A DNA stretch of 36,713 bases from an uncultured Ruminococcus sp. (GCA_904393835.1 CAJFNC010000018.1:1-36713), one strand, 5' to 3'. Counted from the first letter of the stretch, positions 1 through 9,067 are shown. Translations and numbers: made by a program. Notes: generated by a model from the letters alone, not told the origin.

Positions 1-1
1 T

Positions 2-1630
2 CCGTCAGCTTCTGTAACACCCGGTTCAAAAACTTATAAAACCGATACATTAGAGCTTACACTCAGTTATAAAAACGCAACAAGCGGTCAGTATTCAATT
101 GACGGCGGCGCTTATCAGAACTTTACCGACGGTCAGACAATCACAATCGGCTCGGGTCTTGCTTACGGCACGACCACTACAATAAGTGTTAAGGCAAGCG
201 ACGGTACAACAACGTCAGATGTTGAAACTTACACTTATACAAAGGTTGACCCATCGCTTACCCAGAAAGTTTACTTTGATAATTCATCTTATAACTGGTC
301 AAACGTTTATGCCTATATCTACAATGACACCGGTTCTTCGGGTGGCTCAGGAGACTCAGGATATGTAGGCGGAACAATTCAGCTTACGGATAATCAGGGT
401 TGGGGCGATAACATTTACGCATACTTCTGGTCAGACAGTCAGACCGACCTCGGAGGCGCTTGGCCCGGAACAAAAATGGGTAACCCGACTAATAACGGTA
501 TCGGACAAAACAACTATTCGTGTTCTATACCAAGCGGCGCAACATATGTTATATTTACAAACGGTTCCGATCAAACACAAGATATTTCGCTGGGCAGTTT
601 TAACGGATATTACACCGACGGTACTCGTGACGGTCAGGGACATTTAGTTGCTCACGGCTGGAACAGCAATGCCATTGCGCTGTCTGCTGCGCCCGTGGCA
701 GCGTCAAATTCAACTGCGAATGAAGTAAGCGCATGGCCCGGTGTTAAAATGGACTATGACAGCACAACGGGATATTATGTAACAGAAATTCCTGAGGGCT
801 TTGAAAACGCACTCGTTATCTTTACTGAAAGTGAAACGGCAACAAACCGTTATCCCGCTGACGGCGAAGACGGAATGCCTCTTAACGGAAACACAATGAT
901 TATGAGAGCAAATCATGTATGGGAATTGTATATTCCCGTTCAACCATCCCAGCCTGCAACAACACAGCCAACGACTGCAACTCAGCCGACCACACAACCG
1001 CCTGTAACCCGACCTGCAGAAAAAATACTTATAGGCGATGTAAACATTGACGGAATTATAAATATCAACGATAGTACTGAAATACAAGAGTATATTTCTC
1101 AGAGCACAAGCTTAAATGATAACCAATTGATTGCCGCTGATGTAAACGCTGACGGATTAGTTTCAATTAAAGATGCTACATGCCTACAGTTTTACTTAGC
1201 TGAAATAAAATCATCAGGTGCAAATTATTGCGGACAGTACACCGATTCATTACCTCCGGAAGATAATACCACTGCCCCGACCACTGCTCCGACCACTCAA
1301 CCTACCACTCAACCGACTACTCAGCCATCTACTTCTGCCGGTACTTATACAATGACATTTACCGACAATTACAGATGGGGAAGCGTATATTGTTATTATT
1401 GGTCAGACAGCAACACAACAATGTCATCGTGGCCGGGAACTCAAATGACTTACTCGACAACCAATGATTTCGGTGAATCTGTTTACACAATAGAAATACC
1501 CGCTTCAGCTGAATACATTATATTTAACAGCGGTAATGGGTCACAAACAGTAGATATTCCGGTATCGGGAGATGCGAAATACTACATTTCAGGTGGATCA
1601 AGCACAGCATATCAAGTTTCAACTTGGTGA
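2..1630 (+). CDS. C-terminal part of a secreted starch-binding dockerin protein, probably an amylase (5' end outside window)
   Basis: The reading frame is open from the first complete codon, so the gene starts upstream and the catalytic part is not seen. In order: a beta-sandwich resembling chitobiase C-terminal/Ig-like modules (about 38-235); the first strands of a CBM26-like starch-binding module (263-328, VYFDNSSYNWSNVYAYIYND); a Gly/Ser linker and a second complete CBM26-like module (about 377-662, FWSDS and AWPGTKM); the remainder of the first module (about 722-931, SAWPGVKMDYDS, ending NHVWELY); a Thr/Pro/Gln linker; a two-repeat type I dockerin (about 1025-1210, loops DVNIDGIININD and DVNADGLVSIKD); a second linker; and a final CBM26-like module to the stop. 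The dockerin would attach the enzyme to a cohesin scaffold, as in the R. bromii amylosome. The catalytic identity (GH13) is inferred from these modules. The ATG at 476 is internal and not a start. Confidence 0.85.
   Translation, partial: PSASVTPGSKTYKTDTLELTLSYKNATSGQYSIDGGAYQNFTDGQTITIGSGLAYGTTTTISVKASDGTTTSDVETYTYTKVDPSLTQKVYFDNSSYNWSNVYAYIYNDTGSSGGSGDSGYVGGTIQLTDNQGWGDNIYAYFWSDSQTDLGGAWPGTKMGNPTNNGIGQNNYSCSIPSGATYVIFTNGSDQTQDISLGSFNGYYTDGTRDGQGHLVAHGWNSNAIALSAAPVAASNSTANEVSAWPGVKMDYDSTTGYYVTEIPEGFENALVIFTESETATNRYPADGEDGMPLNGNTMIMRANHVWELYIPVQPSQPATTQPTTATQPTTQPPVTRPAEKILIGDVNIDGIININDSTEIQEYISQSTSLNDNQLIAADVNADGLVSIKDATCLQFYLAEIKSSGANYCGQYTDSLPPEDNTTAPTTAPTTQPTTQPTTQPSTSAGTYTMTFTDNYRWGSVYCYYWSDSNTTMSSWPGTQMTYSTTNDFGESVYTIEIPASAEYIIFNSGNGSQTVDIPVSGDAKYYISGGSSTAYQVSTW
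1268..1329 (+). repeat. Coding tandem repeat, Thr-Pro-Gln linker
   Basis: About five imperfect 12-base units (ACTCAACCGACC-like) encode a TTAPTTQPTTQ-type linker between the dockerin and the last starch-binding module. A related but less regular Thr/Pro/Gln linker precedes the dockerin at about 945-1020. Such linkers are flexible and often O-glycosylated. Unit number is likely to vary between strains (inference). Confidence 0.7.
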
Positions 1631-1637
1631 CCCGCAC

Positions 1638-1679
1638 AAAACACAAAACGCCTGTTTAATCAGGCGTTTTGTGTTTTTA
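1638..1679 (+). terminator. Intrinsic terminator of the starch-binding gene
   Basis: A perfect 14-base inverted repeat (1641-1654 with 1661-1674, ACACAAAACGCCTG and its complement) encloses a 6-base loop. Further A/T pairs extend it outward. It is followed by a short T run and lies 10 bases after the stop. Confidence 0.9.
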
Positions 1680-2003
1680 TAAATAAAGATTCAAACATAT
1701 GTAAGTAATTTATTTGATGATTTCGGATTCAATAAATATTCATATACAAAATTATTTATGCGTGCACTTTACCTGTCTGAAAACAGCACCTATTAATATG
1801 AAATGTTAAAAGCGCTATTGTTCATTCTTTTTGACAATAAATCATTATACAAAGATAAAATGAGTATATTGACAAAAAATTACCTTATTGTTATCATTTA
1901 AATTAGAGAAAAAAGATAGTTGCTATGCAGAAAAGCCAACAGGCTAAATTTGAAAAAACTATAATGTAAAAAATTCGGTAACTTAGCATTGTGGAGTGTG
2001 ACT
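1680..2003 (+). promoter_or_regulatory. Promoter and leader of the Crp/Fnr-type regulator
   Basis: This AT-rich gap holds no gene. A strong sigma-A-like promoter is visible: TTGACA at 1869-1874, 17 bases, TATCAT at 1892-1897. A second TTGACA at 1831-1836 has only a poor -10 partner (TAAAAT at 1856, spacing 19). The predicted leader of about 100 bases contains a weak nested pairing (1916-1921 with 1957-1962; AGCC 1934-1937 with GGCT 1942-1945) of uncertain meaning. Confidence 0.7.
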
Positions 2004-2645
2004 ATGTATAAATATTCGGATGAATTGGTTAACTGCGGCCTTTTTGCCGGGTTAAAGCGCGAACAAATATGGCAATTTTTATCTGATTATTCATATAAAA
2101 TTTCTGAATATAAGCCTAATGAAAAATTAGATATACTAAGTGATAAAATGTCGTTTGTTATAAAAGGAACAGTAAAAAAATTGTATTTAAACAGTGACGG
2201 CACTGAATTTCAAACCAACATAAAATTTCAGACAAAAGATTTTATCTTGTGTATGGAAAGCCAAGACGAATTTTACGAGATTCAATTTAGCGCTGTCACC
2301 GACAGCATTATTTTGTACCTTGAATATGACGCAATTAGTAAATTTAATGAATCGTGTGCTGTCATACAAAATACAATAATGAAAAATATGATCAATTCAT
2401 TCACGTTCAGTACATTAAAACAACAAATTCTTGATTCGTTTTACGCTCAAAAATCTGTAAGAAACAAGCTGTTAAAATTTATTGAATATCAGCAAAATCC
2501 TCCAAAGGGATTTAGTGTATTTCATCTCACAAAAAAAGAGCTGGCGGATATGCTTAAAGTGGATTACAGCTCGCTTTGCCGTGAATACAACAAACTTAAA
2601 GCAGAAGGCATGGATATGAATATATTCTTTGATAAAGAATATTAG
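2004..2645 (+). CDS. Crp/Fnr-family transcriptional regulator
   Basis: The 213-residue protein has the usual layout of the family: an N-terminal cyclic-nucleotide-binding-like beta barrel (about residues 1-120), a dimerisation helix, and a C-terminal winged helix-turn-helix (HLTKKELADMLKVDYSSLCR near residue 175). Cysteines are too scattered for an Fnr iron-sulfur cluster, and I do not see the CRP cAMP-binding motif, so the ligand is unknown. The recognition helix (VDYSSLCREY) lacks the E..SR pattern of CRP/FNR, so its operator cannot be predicted. The start is ATG 2004, which has GGAG at 1993-1996 seven bases before it. An in-frame TTG at 1989 has no such site. It is a lone gene with its own promoter and terminator. 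Confidence 0.85.
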   Translation: MYKYSDELVNCGLFAGLKREQIWQFLSDYSYKISEYKPNEKLDILSDKMSFVIKGTVKKLYLNSDGTEFQTNIKFQTKDFILCMESQDEFYEIQFSAVTDSIILYLEYDAISKFNESCAVIQNTIMKNMINSFTFSTLKQQILDSFYAQKSVRNKLLKFIEYQQNPPKGFSVFHLTKKELADMLKVDYSSLCREYNKLKAEGMDMNIFFDKEY

Positions 2646-2646
2646 T

Positions 2647-2688
2647 AAAAAATACCGACGGACTTATATAAAATGTCCGTCGGTATTT
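2647..2688. terminator. Bidirectional terminator between the regulator and the thiamine operon
   Basis: A perfect 14-base inverted repeat (2650-2663 with 2675-2688, AAATACCGACGGAC) encloses an 11-base loop. On the minus strand it is followed by a run of T, so it can end the thiamine operon. On the plus strand the T run is short (TTTCTAT). Confidence 0.85.
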
Positions 2689-2702
2689 CTATATGCAAAT
2701 CA

Positions 2703-4007
2703 TTAAAGAATGTCAATATGTTCGCCGTTGAGCGCCTTATTCATACTCCTTACAGCACAGAACTTGCCGCACATTGAGCAGGTGTCGTCTTGCTCAGGTT
2801 TTCTGTCGTCTCTGATTTTCTTTGCGGTTTCGGGGTCTATGGCACATTCCCACTGAGCTTCCCAGTCAAGCTTTCGTCTTGCGTCGGCCATTTTGTCGTC
2901 AATATCTCTTGCGCCTCTTACGCCTTTGGCAATATCTGCTGCATGAGCTGCGATTTTGGAAGCTATAATGCCCTGCTTAACGTCGTCAACATTTGGAAGA
3001 GCAAGGTGTTCGGCAGGTGTAACGTAGCAAAGAAAAGCTGCACCGGACGCAGCGGCAATTGCTCCGCCTATAGCGGAAGTGATGTGGTCATAACCGGGAG
3101 CAATGTCGGTAACAAGCGGTCCGAGAACATAGAACGGCGCGCCGTTGCAGATTGTGCTCTGAATTTTCATATTGGCGGCAATTTGATCCATAGGCATATG
3201 ACCGGGGCCCTCAACCATAACCTGAACGTCTTTTTCCCAGGCTCTTTTTGTGAGCTCTCCGAGCCTTACAAGCTCTTCTATTTGACAAACATCGCTTGCA
3301 TCGGCAAGACAACCCGGACGGCAGGCGTCACCGAGTGAAATTGTAACGTCGTATTCACGGCAGATATCAAGAATTTCATCGTAGTGCTCATAGAACGGGT
3401 TTTCATTGCCCGTCATACACATCCATGCAAAAACAAGCGAACCTCCGCGCGATACGATATTCATTTTTCTTTTGTGCTTTTTAATTTGCTCTATTGTTTT
3501 TCTTGTAATGCCGCAGTGCAGAGTAACAAAGTCAACGCCGTCCTCCGCGTGAAGTCTTACAACATCAATAAAATCCTGTGCGGTTAATGTGTCGAGGTCA
3601 CGTTGGTAGTGAATTACGGAATCGTAAACCGGAACTGTGCCGATCATTGCGGGACATTCGCTTGTCAGCTTTCTGCGGAACGGAATTGTGTCACCGTGAG
3701 AGGAAAGATCCATAATTGCGTGAGCTCCCATGTTAACCGCTTCCATAACCTTCTGCATTTCAATGTCGTAGTCCTTACAGTCACGTGAAACACCAAGGTT
3801 AACGTTAATTTTTGTTTTGAGCATTGAACCGACGCCTTCGGGGTCAATACATTTGTGATTTTTATTGGCACAAATAGCAACCTTGCCTTCGGCAACAAGA
3901 GGCATAAGCTCTTCTGTTGTCATATTTTCTTTTTTTGCGACAATCTCAAGTTCCTTTGTAACAATTCCTTTTCTTGCCGCTTCCATCTGTGTTGCGTACT
4001 CTCTCAT
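2703..4007 (-). CDS. thiC: Phosphomethylpyrimidine synthase ThiC
   Basis: ThiC is a radical SAM enzyme that converts 5-aminoimidazole ribotide into hydroxymethylpyrimidine phosphate, the pyrimidine half of thiamine. The 434-residue form is the short clostridial/archaeal type without the long N-terminal domain of E. coli ThiC. Family motifs are clear: [55 protein letters not shown]. The C-terminal cluster motif reads CSMCGKFC, that is CX2CX3C, one residue shorter than the CX2CX4C of E. coli. The start is ATG 4007 after AAAGG nine bases upstream; an in-frame extension to 4085 would overlap thiD and has no ribosome site. It is the last gene of the operon, 16 bases after thiD. Confidence 0.96.
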   Translation of the reverse strand: MREYATQMEAARKGIVTKELEIVAKKENMTTEELMPLVAEGKVAICANKNHKCIDPEGVGSMLKTKINVNLGVSRDCKDYDIEMQKVMEAVNMGAHAIMDLSSHGDTIPFRRKLTSECPAMIGTVPVYDSVIHYQRDLDTLTAQDFIDVVRLHAEDGVDFVTLHCGITRKTIEQIKKHKRKMNIVSRGGSLVFAWMCMTGNENPFYEHYDEILDICREYDVTISLGDACRPGCLADASDVCQIEELVRLGELTKRAWEKDVQVMVEGPGHMPMDQIAANMKIQSTICNGAPFYVLGPLVTDIAPGYDHITSAIGGAIAAASGAAFLCYVTPAEHLALPNVDDVKQGIIASKIAAHAADIAKGVRGARDIDDKMADARRKLDWEAQWECAIDPETAKKIRDDRKPEQDDTCSMCGKFCAVRSMNKALNGEHIDIL

Positions 4008-4023
4008 CGTGTCAGACCTTTCG

Positions 4024-4806
4024 TTATAAAATTTTGTAATTGTGAGCAAGCGGGCCGCTGCCTTTTCCAAGGTCGAGTCCTGCATTTAAAGCTCCGCTGA
4101 TGTATTCCTTAGCCATTTGCGTGGCATTTTCAATATTATATCCCAAAGCAAGGTAACTTGCAATGGCGCTCGACAGCGTACAGCCCGTGCCGTGAGTGTT
4201 GGGATTGTCTATCCTTTTTGACTTGAACCATTTTATATTTCCGTCAGAAAACAGCACATCGTTTGAATCTTCAATGCTGTGACCACCCTTGCACAAAACA
4301 GCACAGTTGTATTTTTTTGAAATGCTCTCCGCCGCTTTTTCCATATCATCCTTGCTTAAAATCTTCATATCGCTCAGGATTTCAGCCTCGGGAATATTCG
4401 GCGTAACAACGCTTGCGATCGGGAACATAAGCTCTTTCAGCGTATCTACCGCCTTAGTTTCAATAAGCCGTGAACCGCTTGTGGAAACCATAACGGGATC
4501 AACAACAATGTTTTTTGCTTCGTAAAAACGGAGTGTCTCGGCAATAACCTTTATTAGTTCAACATTTGCTACCATACCGGTTTTTACGGCGTTGGGAAAA
4601 ATATCTGTAAAAATGCAGTCGAGCTGTTGTTTTAAAAATTCTTTGCTGCATTCAAAAATTCCCTGCACGCCCAGAGTGTTTTGTGCCGTCAGGGCAGTAA
4701 TGGTGCTCATTGCGTACACACCGATACAGGTCATTGTTTTTATATCAGCCTGAATACCGGCTCCTCCGCTTGAATCGCTTCCCGCAATTGTGAGCGCAGT
4801 TTTCAT
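4024..4806 (-). CDS. thiD: Hydroxymethylpyrimidine/phosphomethylpyrimidine kinase ThiD
   Basis: ThiD phosphorylates HMP and HMP-phosphate to give HMP-pyrophosphate, one of the two substrates of ThiE. The ribokinase-like fold is shown by the N-terminal signature [20 protein letters not shown], the DPVMVSTSG motif near residue 105, [10 protein letters not shown], and the anion-hole/catalytic motif [14 protein letters not shown] near residue 210. It has 260 residues, the normal length. The start is taken at ATG 4806 ([11 protein letters not shown]), directly after the preceding stop and with AGG 10 bases upstream. An upstream in-frame start at 4824 would overlap thiE. Confidence 0.95.
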   Translation of the reverse strand: MKTALTIAGSDSSGGAGIQADIKTMTCIGVYAMSTITALTAQNTLGVQGIFECSKEFLKQQLDCIFTDIFPNAVKTGMVANVELIKVIAETLRFYEAKNIVVDPVMVSTSGSRLIETKAVDTLKELMFPIASVVTPNIPEAEILSDMKILSKDDMEKAAESISKKYNCAVLCKGGHSIEDSNDVLFSDGNIKWFKSKRIDNPNTHGTGCTLSSAIASYLALGYNIENATQMAKEYISGALNAGLDLGKGSGPLAHNYKIL

Positions 4807-4807
4807 T

Positions 4808-6064
4808 TTAATTGAGCCTGCCATTTACAACCTCCGATGCTTTGATTTTTAATTCTCTTACAGAACTTTCAATATCATCTGCGGCAAAAATCCCGCTTAC
4901 AACGGCAACGCCGCTCACACCCGAATTTTTCAGCTGCAAAACGTTGTCGCTTGTAATTCCGCCGATTGCGGTTACGGGAATCGAAACGGTCGAGCAAATG
5001 TTTTTAAGGGTGTCAAAGCTCATTTTAACGGCGTCGCCTTTTGTGTTTGTGCCGAAAACAGCCCCGCTGCCGACATAATCTGCGCCGTCTTGTTCGGCTT
5101 TGACCGCTTGTTCAACAGTTCTTGCAGTCACCCCGATAATTTTATCGTTACCGAGAAATTTTCTTGCTTCGGCAGCGTTTCCGTCATTCTGTCCGAGGTG
5201 AACGCCCTCGGCGCCGCTTTTAAGGCAAACGTTGACGTTGTCGTTTATGATAAGCGGCACATTGTATTTTTGACAAACTGTGTGAATACTTTTGGCAATG
5301 TAAATGTATTTTTCGTCGTCAATATTTTTTTCTCTGAGCTGGAGCATAGTCGCGCCGCCGTTGAGAGCCTTTTCAACATCTTCCTCAAGACTTCTGCCGC
5401 AAAGCCAATGTCTGTCGGTTATTGCATAAAGTAAAATGCTTTGCTTTACGTTTTTTTTCATATAAAAATATTCCGTTTCTATTTTATTGATGAGCGCAGA
5501 CGGATTTTGGCATTTCATAAAACCTGACATAACGCACACTCCGCAAAAGTTTTTGCTTTCTGCCTCTGCAAGTTTTTGCACCGTGTTTTCATTAATTCCG
5601 CCGATTGCATAGACGGGAATTTTTACGCTCTGACAAACATATTTTAAAAACTCAACGCCTCTCGGTTTGAATCCTTTTTTGCAGTCGGTTGTAAAAATAT
5701 GCCCCGCTGTTATGTAGGAAGCGCCGTGACTTTCGGCAAAAACCGCGTCTTTTACGCTGTGTATTGAGGTGCCGATATTTTGAAAAAATCCGTCGTTTTC
5801 AAAGTCAGCAAAATCCGAAAAGGGAAGGTGAATATTTTTTATTCCGAGCTTTTTGGCACATTCAAAGTACTTGTGAATTACAAGCGTTTTGTTGTGATTT
5901 TTGCAAATTTCATTAACATTTTTCGCAAGCTCAAAATATTCATTTTCGTTTAAATCCTTTTCACGCAGAATTATAAACTGCACCTTGCTTTTTGCAAGCT
6001 TTTCAATGGTGTCCAAAAAATTACTGCTCAGCTTACGTGCAGTAACGCATACCGTATTAAACAT
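4808..6064 (-). CDS. thiE: TenI-ThiE fusion: thiazole tautomerase-like domain plus thiamine-phosphate synthase
   Basis: This 418-residue protein is twice the length of ThiE. Residues 1 to about 200 are a TenI-like barrel: LREKDLNENEYFEL, HLPFSDF, SIHSVKDAV, GHIFTTDCKKGFKPRG and AIGGI match Bacillus TenI, the thiazole tautomerase, rather than ThiE. Residues about 210-418 are a complete ThiE: AITDRHWLCGRS, MLQLREKN, INDNVNVCLKSGAEGVHLGQ, IGVTARTVEQA, GSGAVFGTNTK, AIGGITSDN. The fusion would pass the thiazole product from tautomerisation directly to coupling with HMP-PP (inference). ATG 6064 lies inside the end of thiH (8-base overlap), suggesting translational coupling; no strong ribosome site is seen. 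Confidence 0.9.
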   Translation of the reverse strand: MFNTVCVTARKLSSNFLDTIEKLAKSKVQFIILREKDLNENEYFELAKNVNEICKNHNKTLVIHKYFECAKKLGIKNIHLPFSDFADFENDGFFQNIGTSIHSVKDAVFAESHGASYITAGHIFTTDCKKGFKPRGVEFLKYVCQSVKIPVYAIGGINENTVQKLAEAESKNFCGVCVMSGFMKCQNPSALINKIETEYFYMKKNVKQSILLYAITDRHWLCGRSLEEDVEKALNGGATMLQLREKNIDDEKYIYIAKSIHTVCQKYNVPLIINDNVNVCLKSGAEGVHLGQNDGNAAEARKFLGNDKIIGVTARTVEQAVKAEQDGADYVGSGAVFGTNTKGDAVKMSFDTLKNICSTVSIPVTAIGGITSDNVLQLKNSGVSGVAVVSGIFAADDIESSVRELKIKASEVVNGRLN

Positions 6065-7211
6065 ATATATAGTCGCTCATTACGGGCTGCAAGCCGTTTT
6101 CGACAAGAGCATCATAAACCTGTTTAACATTTCTGCCGTCGGAAATTTCGAACTGCTCGTCGCCTTTTTTGTCGTTATCTCCGTGACCTCCGATGCCGAC
6201 ATCTACGCCCGCGGAAATTTTTGTTGCTGCAATCTGAACTACGTTGTCACGGAATCTCTGACATTCTCTTGTGGAAATCGTGATGCTGGCAAACGGCATA
6301 AACAGTCTGTATGCGCAAATTACCTGCAAGAGCTGAGGCTCGTGTACGTCTTTGGGATTGATTTTGTCGTTGTTAATAATCGGGCGCAGACGGGGACACG
6401 AAAAGGCAATCTCTGCGTGAGGATATTTTCTCTGAATCAGATATGCGTGCATACCTGTTGCAAAAGCGTCTTTTCTGAAATCTGCAAGACCGAGCAAAGC
6501 TGCAAAGCCTACGCCTCTCATACCTCCCATAAGAGCTCTTTCCTGAGTTTCAAGGCGATAGGGGAATACACGCTTGTGACCTGCAAGGTGAAGTGTTTCG
6601 TACTTATCCGAATCGTAGGTTTCCTGAAAAACGGTCACATAGTCGGCTCCGCATTCGTGAATATATTTATACTCGTCGCTGTTCATCGGGTAAACCTCAA
6701 GACCTACCACCTTAAAATATTTGCGCGCAATTTTGCAAGCCTCGCCGATGTATTTAACGTCGCTCATTTTTTTGCTCTCGCCGGTTAAAATCAAAATTTC
6801 CTGCAAGCCTGTTTTGGCAATCGCCTGCATTTCCTTTTCAATTTCTTCAGCGTTGAGTTTTGCACGGTGAATTTTGTTGTGACAGTTAAAGCCGCAGTAA
6901 ATGCAGTAGTTTTCGCAGTAATTTGAAATATAAAGCGGTGTGAACATATTTACCGAGTTGCCGAAGTGCTTTCTTGTTTCAATTTTAGCCTGCCGGGCAA
7001 TTTCCTCAAGAAACGGAAGTGCGGCAGGGGAAAGCAACGCGCCGAAGTCACGAGGAGTTTTTGTTTCGTGAGAAAGTGCAATTTTAACATCTGCTTCGGT
7101 GTATTCATCGGCATTGTAGTTGTTTCTTGCTTCAATTACCTGATTTTTAATTGTGGGATCAATTTGCTCCATATCGGGCAAATATTCCATATGATTAGTT
7201 CTCTGTTCCAT
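6057..7211 (-). CDS. thiH: 2-iminoacetate synthase ThiH
   Basis: ThiH is a radical SAM enzyme that cleaves tyrosine to give dehydroglycine for thiazole formation. The cluster motif CENYCIYC (CX3CX2C) is present in NYCENYCIYCGFNCHN. Also visible are the ThiH-like ILTGES, HLAGHKRVFPYRLETQERA and a C-terminal region with TISTRECQ and GGHGD. The length of 384 residues matches E. coli ThiH. The start is set at ATG 7211 with GAGG eight bases upstream, 10 bases after thiG; the open frame further upstream runs through thiG and is not coding. Using ThiH rather than ThiO glycine oxidase fits an anaerobe. Confidence 0.95.
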   Translation of the reverse strand: MEQRTNHMEYLPDMEQIDPTIKNQVIEARNNYNADEYTEADVKIALSHETKTPRDFGALLSPAALPFLEEIARQAKIETRKHFGNSVNMFTPLYISNYCENYCIYCGFNCHNKIHRAKLNAEEIEKEMQAIAKTGLQEILILTGESKKMSDVKYIGEACKIARKYFKVVGLEVYPMNSDEYKYIHECGADYVTVFQETYDSDKYETLHLAGHKRVFPYRLETQERALMGGMRGVGFAALLGLADFRKDAFATGMHAYLIQRKYPHAEIAFSCPRLRPIINNDKINPKDVHEPQLLQVICAYRLFMPFASITISTRECQRFRDNVVQIAATKISAGVDVGIGGHGDNDKKGDEQFEISDGRNVKQVYDALVENGLQPVMSDYIYV

Positions 7212-7221
7212 TGCCTGCGCC

Positions 7222-7992
7222 TCAATTCTCAAGAAATCCCGTGAGCGGAGAAGATGCGCTTGCACCTTTTTCAATAACTCTGCCCATACCGGCAAGGTAA
7301 GCCAGGCGGCCTGCCTCAATCGCATTTTTAAACGCTTCTGCCATCTGCGGAATGTTGCCTGCTGTTGCAATTGCGGTATTTGCCATAACTGCGGCGGCTC
7401 CCATTTCCATAGCTTCACAAGCCTGCGACGGTTTGCCTATTCCGGCGTCAACAATAATCGGCAAATCAATTTCGTCAATAAGGATTTTAATAAATTCCTT
7501 TGTGCAAATACCTTTGTTAGATCCGATAGGAGCGCCCAGCGGCATAATTGACGCAGCGCCCGCGTCTCTGAGGCTTCTTGCAACGTTGAGGTCGGGGTAC
7601 ATATACGGCATAACGATAAATCCCTCTTTTGCCAGAATTTCGGTAGCCTTGATGGTTTCGTAGTTATCGGGAAGAAGATATTTTGAATCCTTTATAACTT
7701 CAATTTTAATAAAATCACCGCAGCCCACTTCACGAGCCAGACGCGCAATTCTTACTGCCTCGTCGGCATTTCTTGCGCCCGAGGTATTGGGAAGAAGCGT
7801 AACGTTTTCGGGAATATAATCAAGAATGTTCGCCACATTGCCTGTAGTTGCTCTCCTGAGCGCAAGTGTAATAATTTCAGCGCCTGCATTTTCAACTGCG
7901 GCTTTGATGAGGTCAAGTGAATATTTACCCGAACCGAGAATAAAACGCGAGTTAAATTCGTGACCTCCGATAATAAGCTTGTCATTTTCCAT
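7222..7992 (-). CDS. thiG: Thiazole synthase ThiG
   Basis: ThiG condenses deoxyxylulose phosphate, dehydroglycine and sulfur from ThiS thiocarboxylate into the thiazole phosphate. The family signature is plain: [47 protein letters not shown] with the Schiff-base lysine region, [51 protein letters not shown] and [11 protein letters not shown]. The most likely start is ATG 7992 ([10 protein letters not shown]), nine bases after AAAGGA; ATG 7998 is too close to that site. The length of 256 residues is typical. It is separated from thiF by 13 bases. Confidence 0.95.
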   Translation of the reverse strand: MENDKLIIGGHEFNSRFILGSGKYSLDLIKAAVENAGAEIITLALRRATTGNVANILDYIPENVTLLPNTSGARNADEAVRIARLAREVGCGDFIKIEVIKDSKYLLPDNYETIKATEILAKEGFIVMPYMYPDLNVARSLRDAGAASIMPLGAPIGSNKGICTKEFIKILIDEIDLPIIVDAGIGKPSQACEAMEMGAAAVMANTAIATAGNIPQMAEAFKNAIEAGRLAYLAGMGRVIEKGASASSPLTGFLEN

Positions 7993-8005
7993 AACCATAC
8001 TTCCT

Positions 8006-8812
8006 TTACACATCAAATTCGTTTAATATAATTCTTAAAACTGCGTTTGCCTGATGGGCTGCGCAGATATTTACTCTGGGAGCCATCAGACCGCAGCCTT
8101 GTTTGGCTTCGGTAACACCGTCGCCGCAAAGGTAAAATCTGTCGGAAATTTTCCTTGTGACTATTGTGTTCGATTTTTCAAATCCTGCCATACCCGAGGC
8201 GGCAACAATTTTGCAGTCGGTTTTTTCAAGCAGCTGATTTACCAAAAGAGCCTTTGAGTCGGGATTGTCAAACGCTTCGCAGACTATTTCGTCGTTCTTA
8301 AACAAATCAACGCAGTTGTTCTCGTCAACCTTTACACAGTCGCAAATAATTTTAATATACGGATTTATCCTTTTAATCTGCCTTTTTACAGCGCTTGTTT
8401 TGTTCAGCGACAAATCATCAATAAAATAGTGCTGACGGTTTAAATTGCTTGGTTCAACAACATCGAAATCAATAAGATGAAGCTGCCCCACACCCGTTCG
8501 CGCGAGCATTATCGCAATGTTTGAGCCCAGCCCGCCAAGTCCTGCAACGGCAACCTTTGCTTTTTTTACGCACTCATAAACCTTTGGAGTGTGTCTTGCG
8601 CTCAGCATTGCCTCAAACTCATCTTTTTCGGGCATTTTTCCTTTTTCGATAATAACAACCTCGTCGTTTTCGTGAATTTCTACATTGTTGTTTGTCTGAA
8701 AACCGTTTATAATCGTTACTGCGTTTTTTGTATTTGGATTATACTCCGATATAAGGTCGTTCATTTTTCGGCAAGAGGTTGAAAACGGCTTGCCGTTGAG
8801 CTTTATATTCAA
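8006..8812 (-). CDS. thiF: ThiF-family sulfur carrier adenylyltransferase with N-terminal ThiS-like domain
   Basis: ThiF adenylates the C terminus of ThiS so that it can receive sulfur. The E1-like Rossmann core begins near residue 80: [21 protein letters not shown], then [15 protein letters not shown] and MAGFEKSNT. The first 60 residues ([10 protein letters not shown]... [11 protein letters not shown]) form a second, ThiS-like ubiquitin fold without a terminal Gly-Gly, as in the clostridial ThiF subfamily. The start is TTG 8812, eight bases after GGAGG and two bases beyond the thiS stop; a TTG at 8830 inside thiS has no ribosome site. There is no rhodanese extension. Confidence 0.9.
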   Translation of the reverse strand: MNIKLNGKPFSTSCRKMNDLISEYNPNTKNAVTIINGFQTNNNVEIHENDEVVIIEKGKMPEKDEFEAMLSARHTPKVYECVKKAKVAVAGLGGLGSNIAIMLARTGVGQLHLIDFDVVEPSNLNRQHYFIDDLSLNKTSAVKRQIKRINPYIKIICDCVKVDENNCVDLFKNDEIVCEAFDNPDSKALLVNQLLEKTDCKIVAASGMAGFEKSNTIVTRKISDRFYLCGDGVTEAKQGCGLMAPRVNICAAHQANAVLRIILNEFDV

Positions 8813-8813
8813 A

Positions 8814-9008
8814 TCAACCGCCTCCGACAAAATTTACAATTTCCACTTTGTCGCCGTCCTTGAGCACGGTTTTGTCATACTCTGCTTTCGGCAGAATATC
8901 ACCGTTTAATTCTACTGCAATACGTGCGGGGTTTAGTTGGTTTTTGCTCAGATATTTACTGAGTTTAATCTCGCTCTTGTTAAGGTCTGCGCCGTTAATG
9001 CAAATCAT
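8814..9008 (-). CDS. thiS: Sulfur carrier protein ThiS
   Basis: This small ubiquitin-like protein of 64 residues carries the thiocarboxylate sulfur for thiazole synthesis. It ends in NFVGGG, and the C-terminal Gly-Gly is the site of adenylation and thiocarboxylation. VELNGDILPKAEY and LKDGDKVEIVNF are typical ThiS motifs. It is the first gene of the operon, with a strong AAGGAGGG at 9013-9021 before its ATG, directly after the riboswitch terminator. Confidence 0.95.
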   Translation of the reverse strand: MICINGADLNKSEIKLSKYLSKNQLNPARIAVELNGDILPKAEYDKTVLKDGDKVEIVNFVGGG

Positions 9009-9025
9009 AAAATCCCTCCTTAAAA

Positions 9026-9055
9026 CAAAAAGAAGTATGCCGATGACACACTTCT
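9026..9055 (-). terminator. Riboswitch expression platform (intrinsic terminator)
   Basis: Nine-base arms AGAAGTGTG/CATACTTCT (one G-U) at 9055-9047 and 9039-9031 with a seven-base loop are followed on the minus strand by TTTTTG. It lies between the TPP aptamer and the ribosome site of thiS, so ligand binding is expected to favour termination. Confidence 0.9.
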
Positions 9056-9067
9056 CAAAATCAAAAA

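Noticed and set aside
476..1630. A separate gene starting at ATG 476
   Set aside because: The same frame is open to the left edge and encodes continuous starch-binding modules, so this ATG is internal.
2790..3338. Plus-strand frame of 182 codons opposite thiC
   Set aside because: It is antisense to a clear ThiC and has no ribosome site or domain.
5901..6788. Plus-strand frame of 295 codons opposite thiE/thiH
   Set aside because: It spans two unambiguous minus-strand genes; composition follows from their reverse complement.
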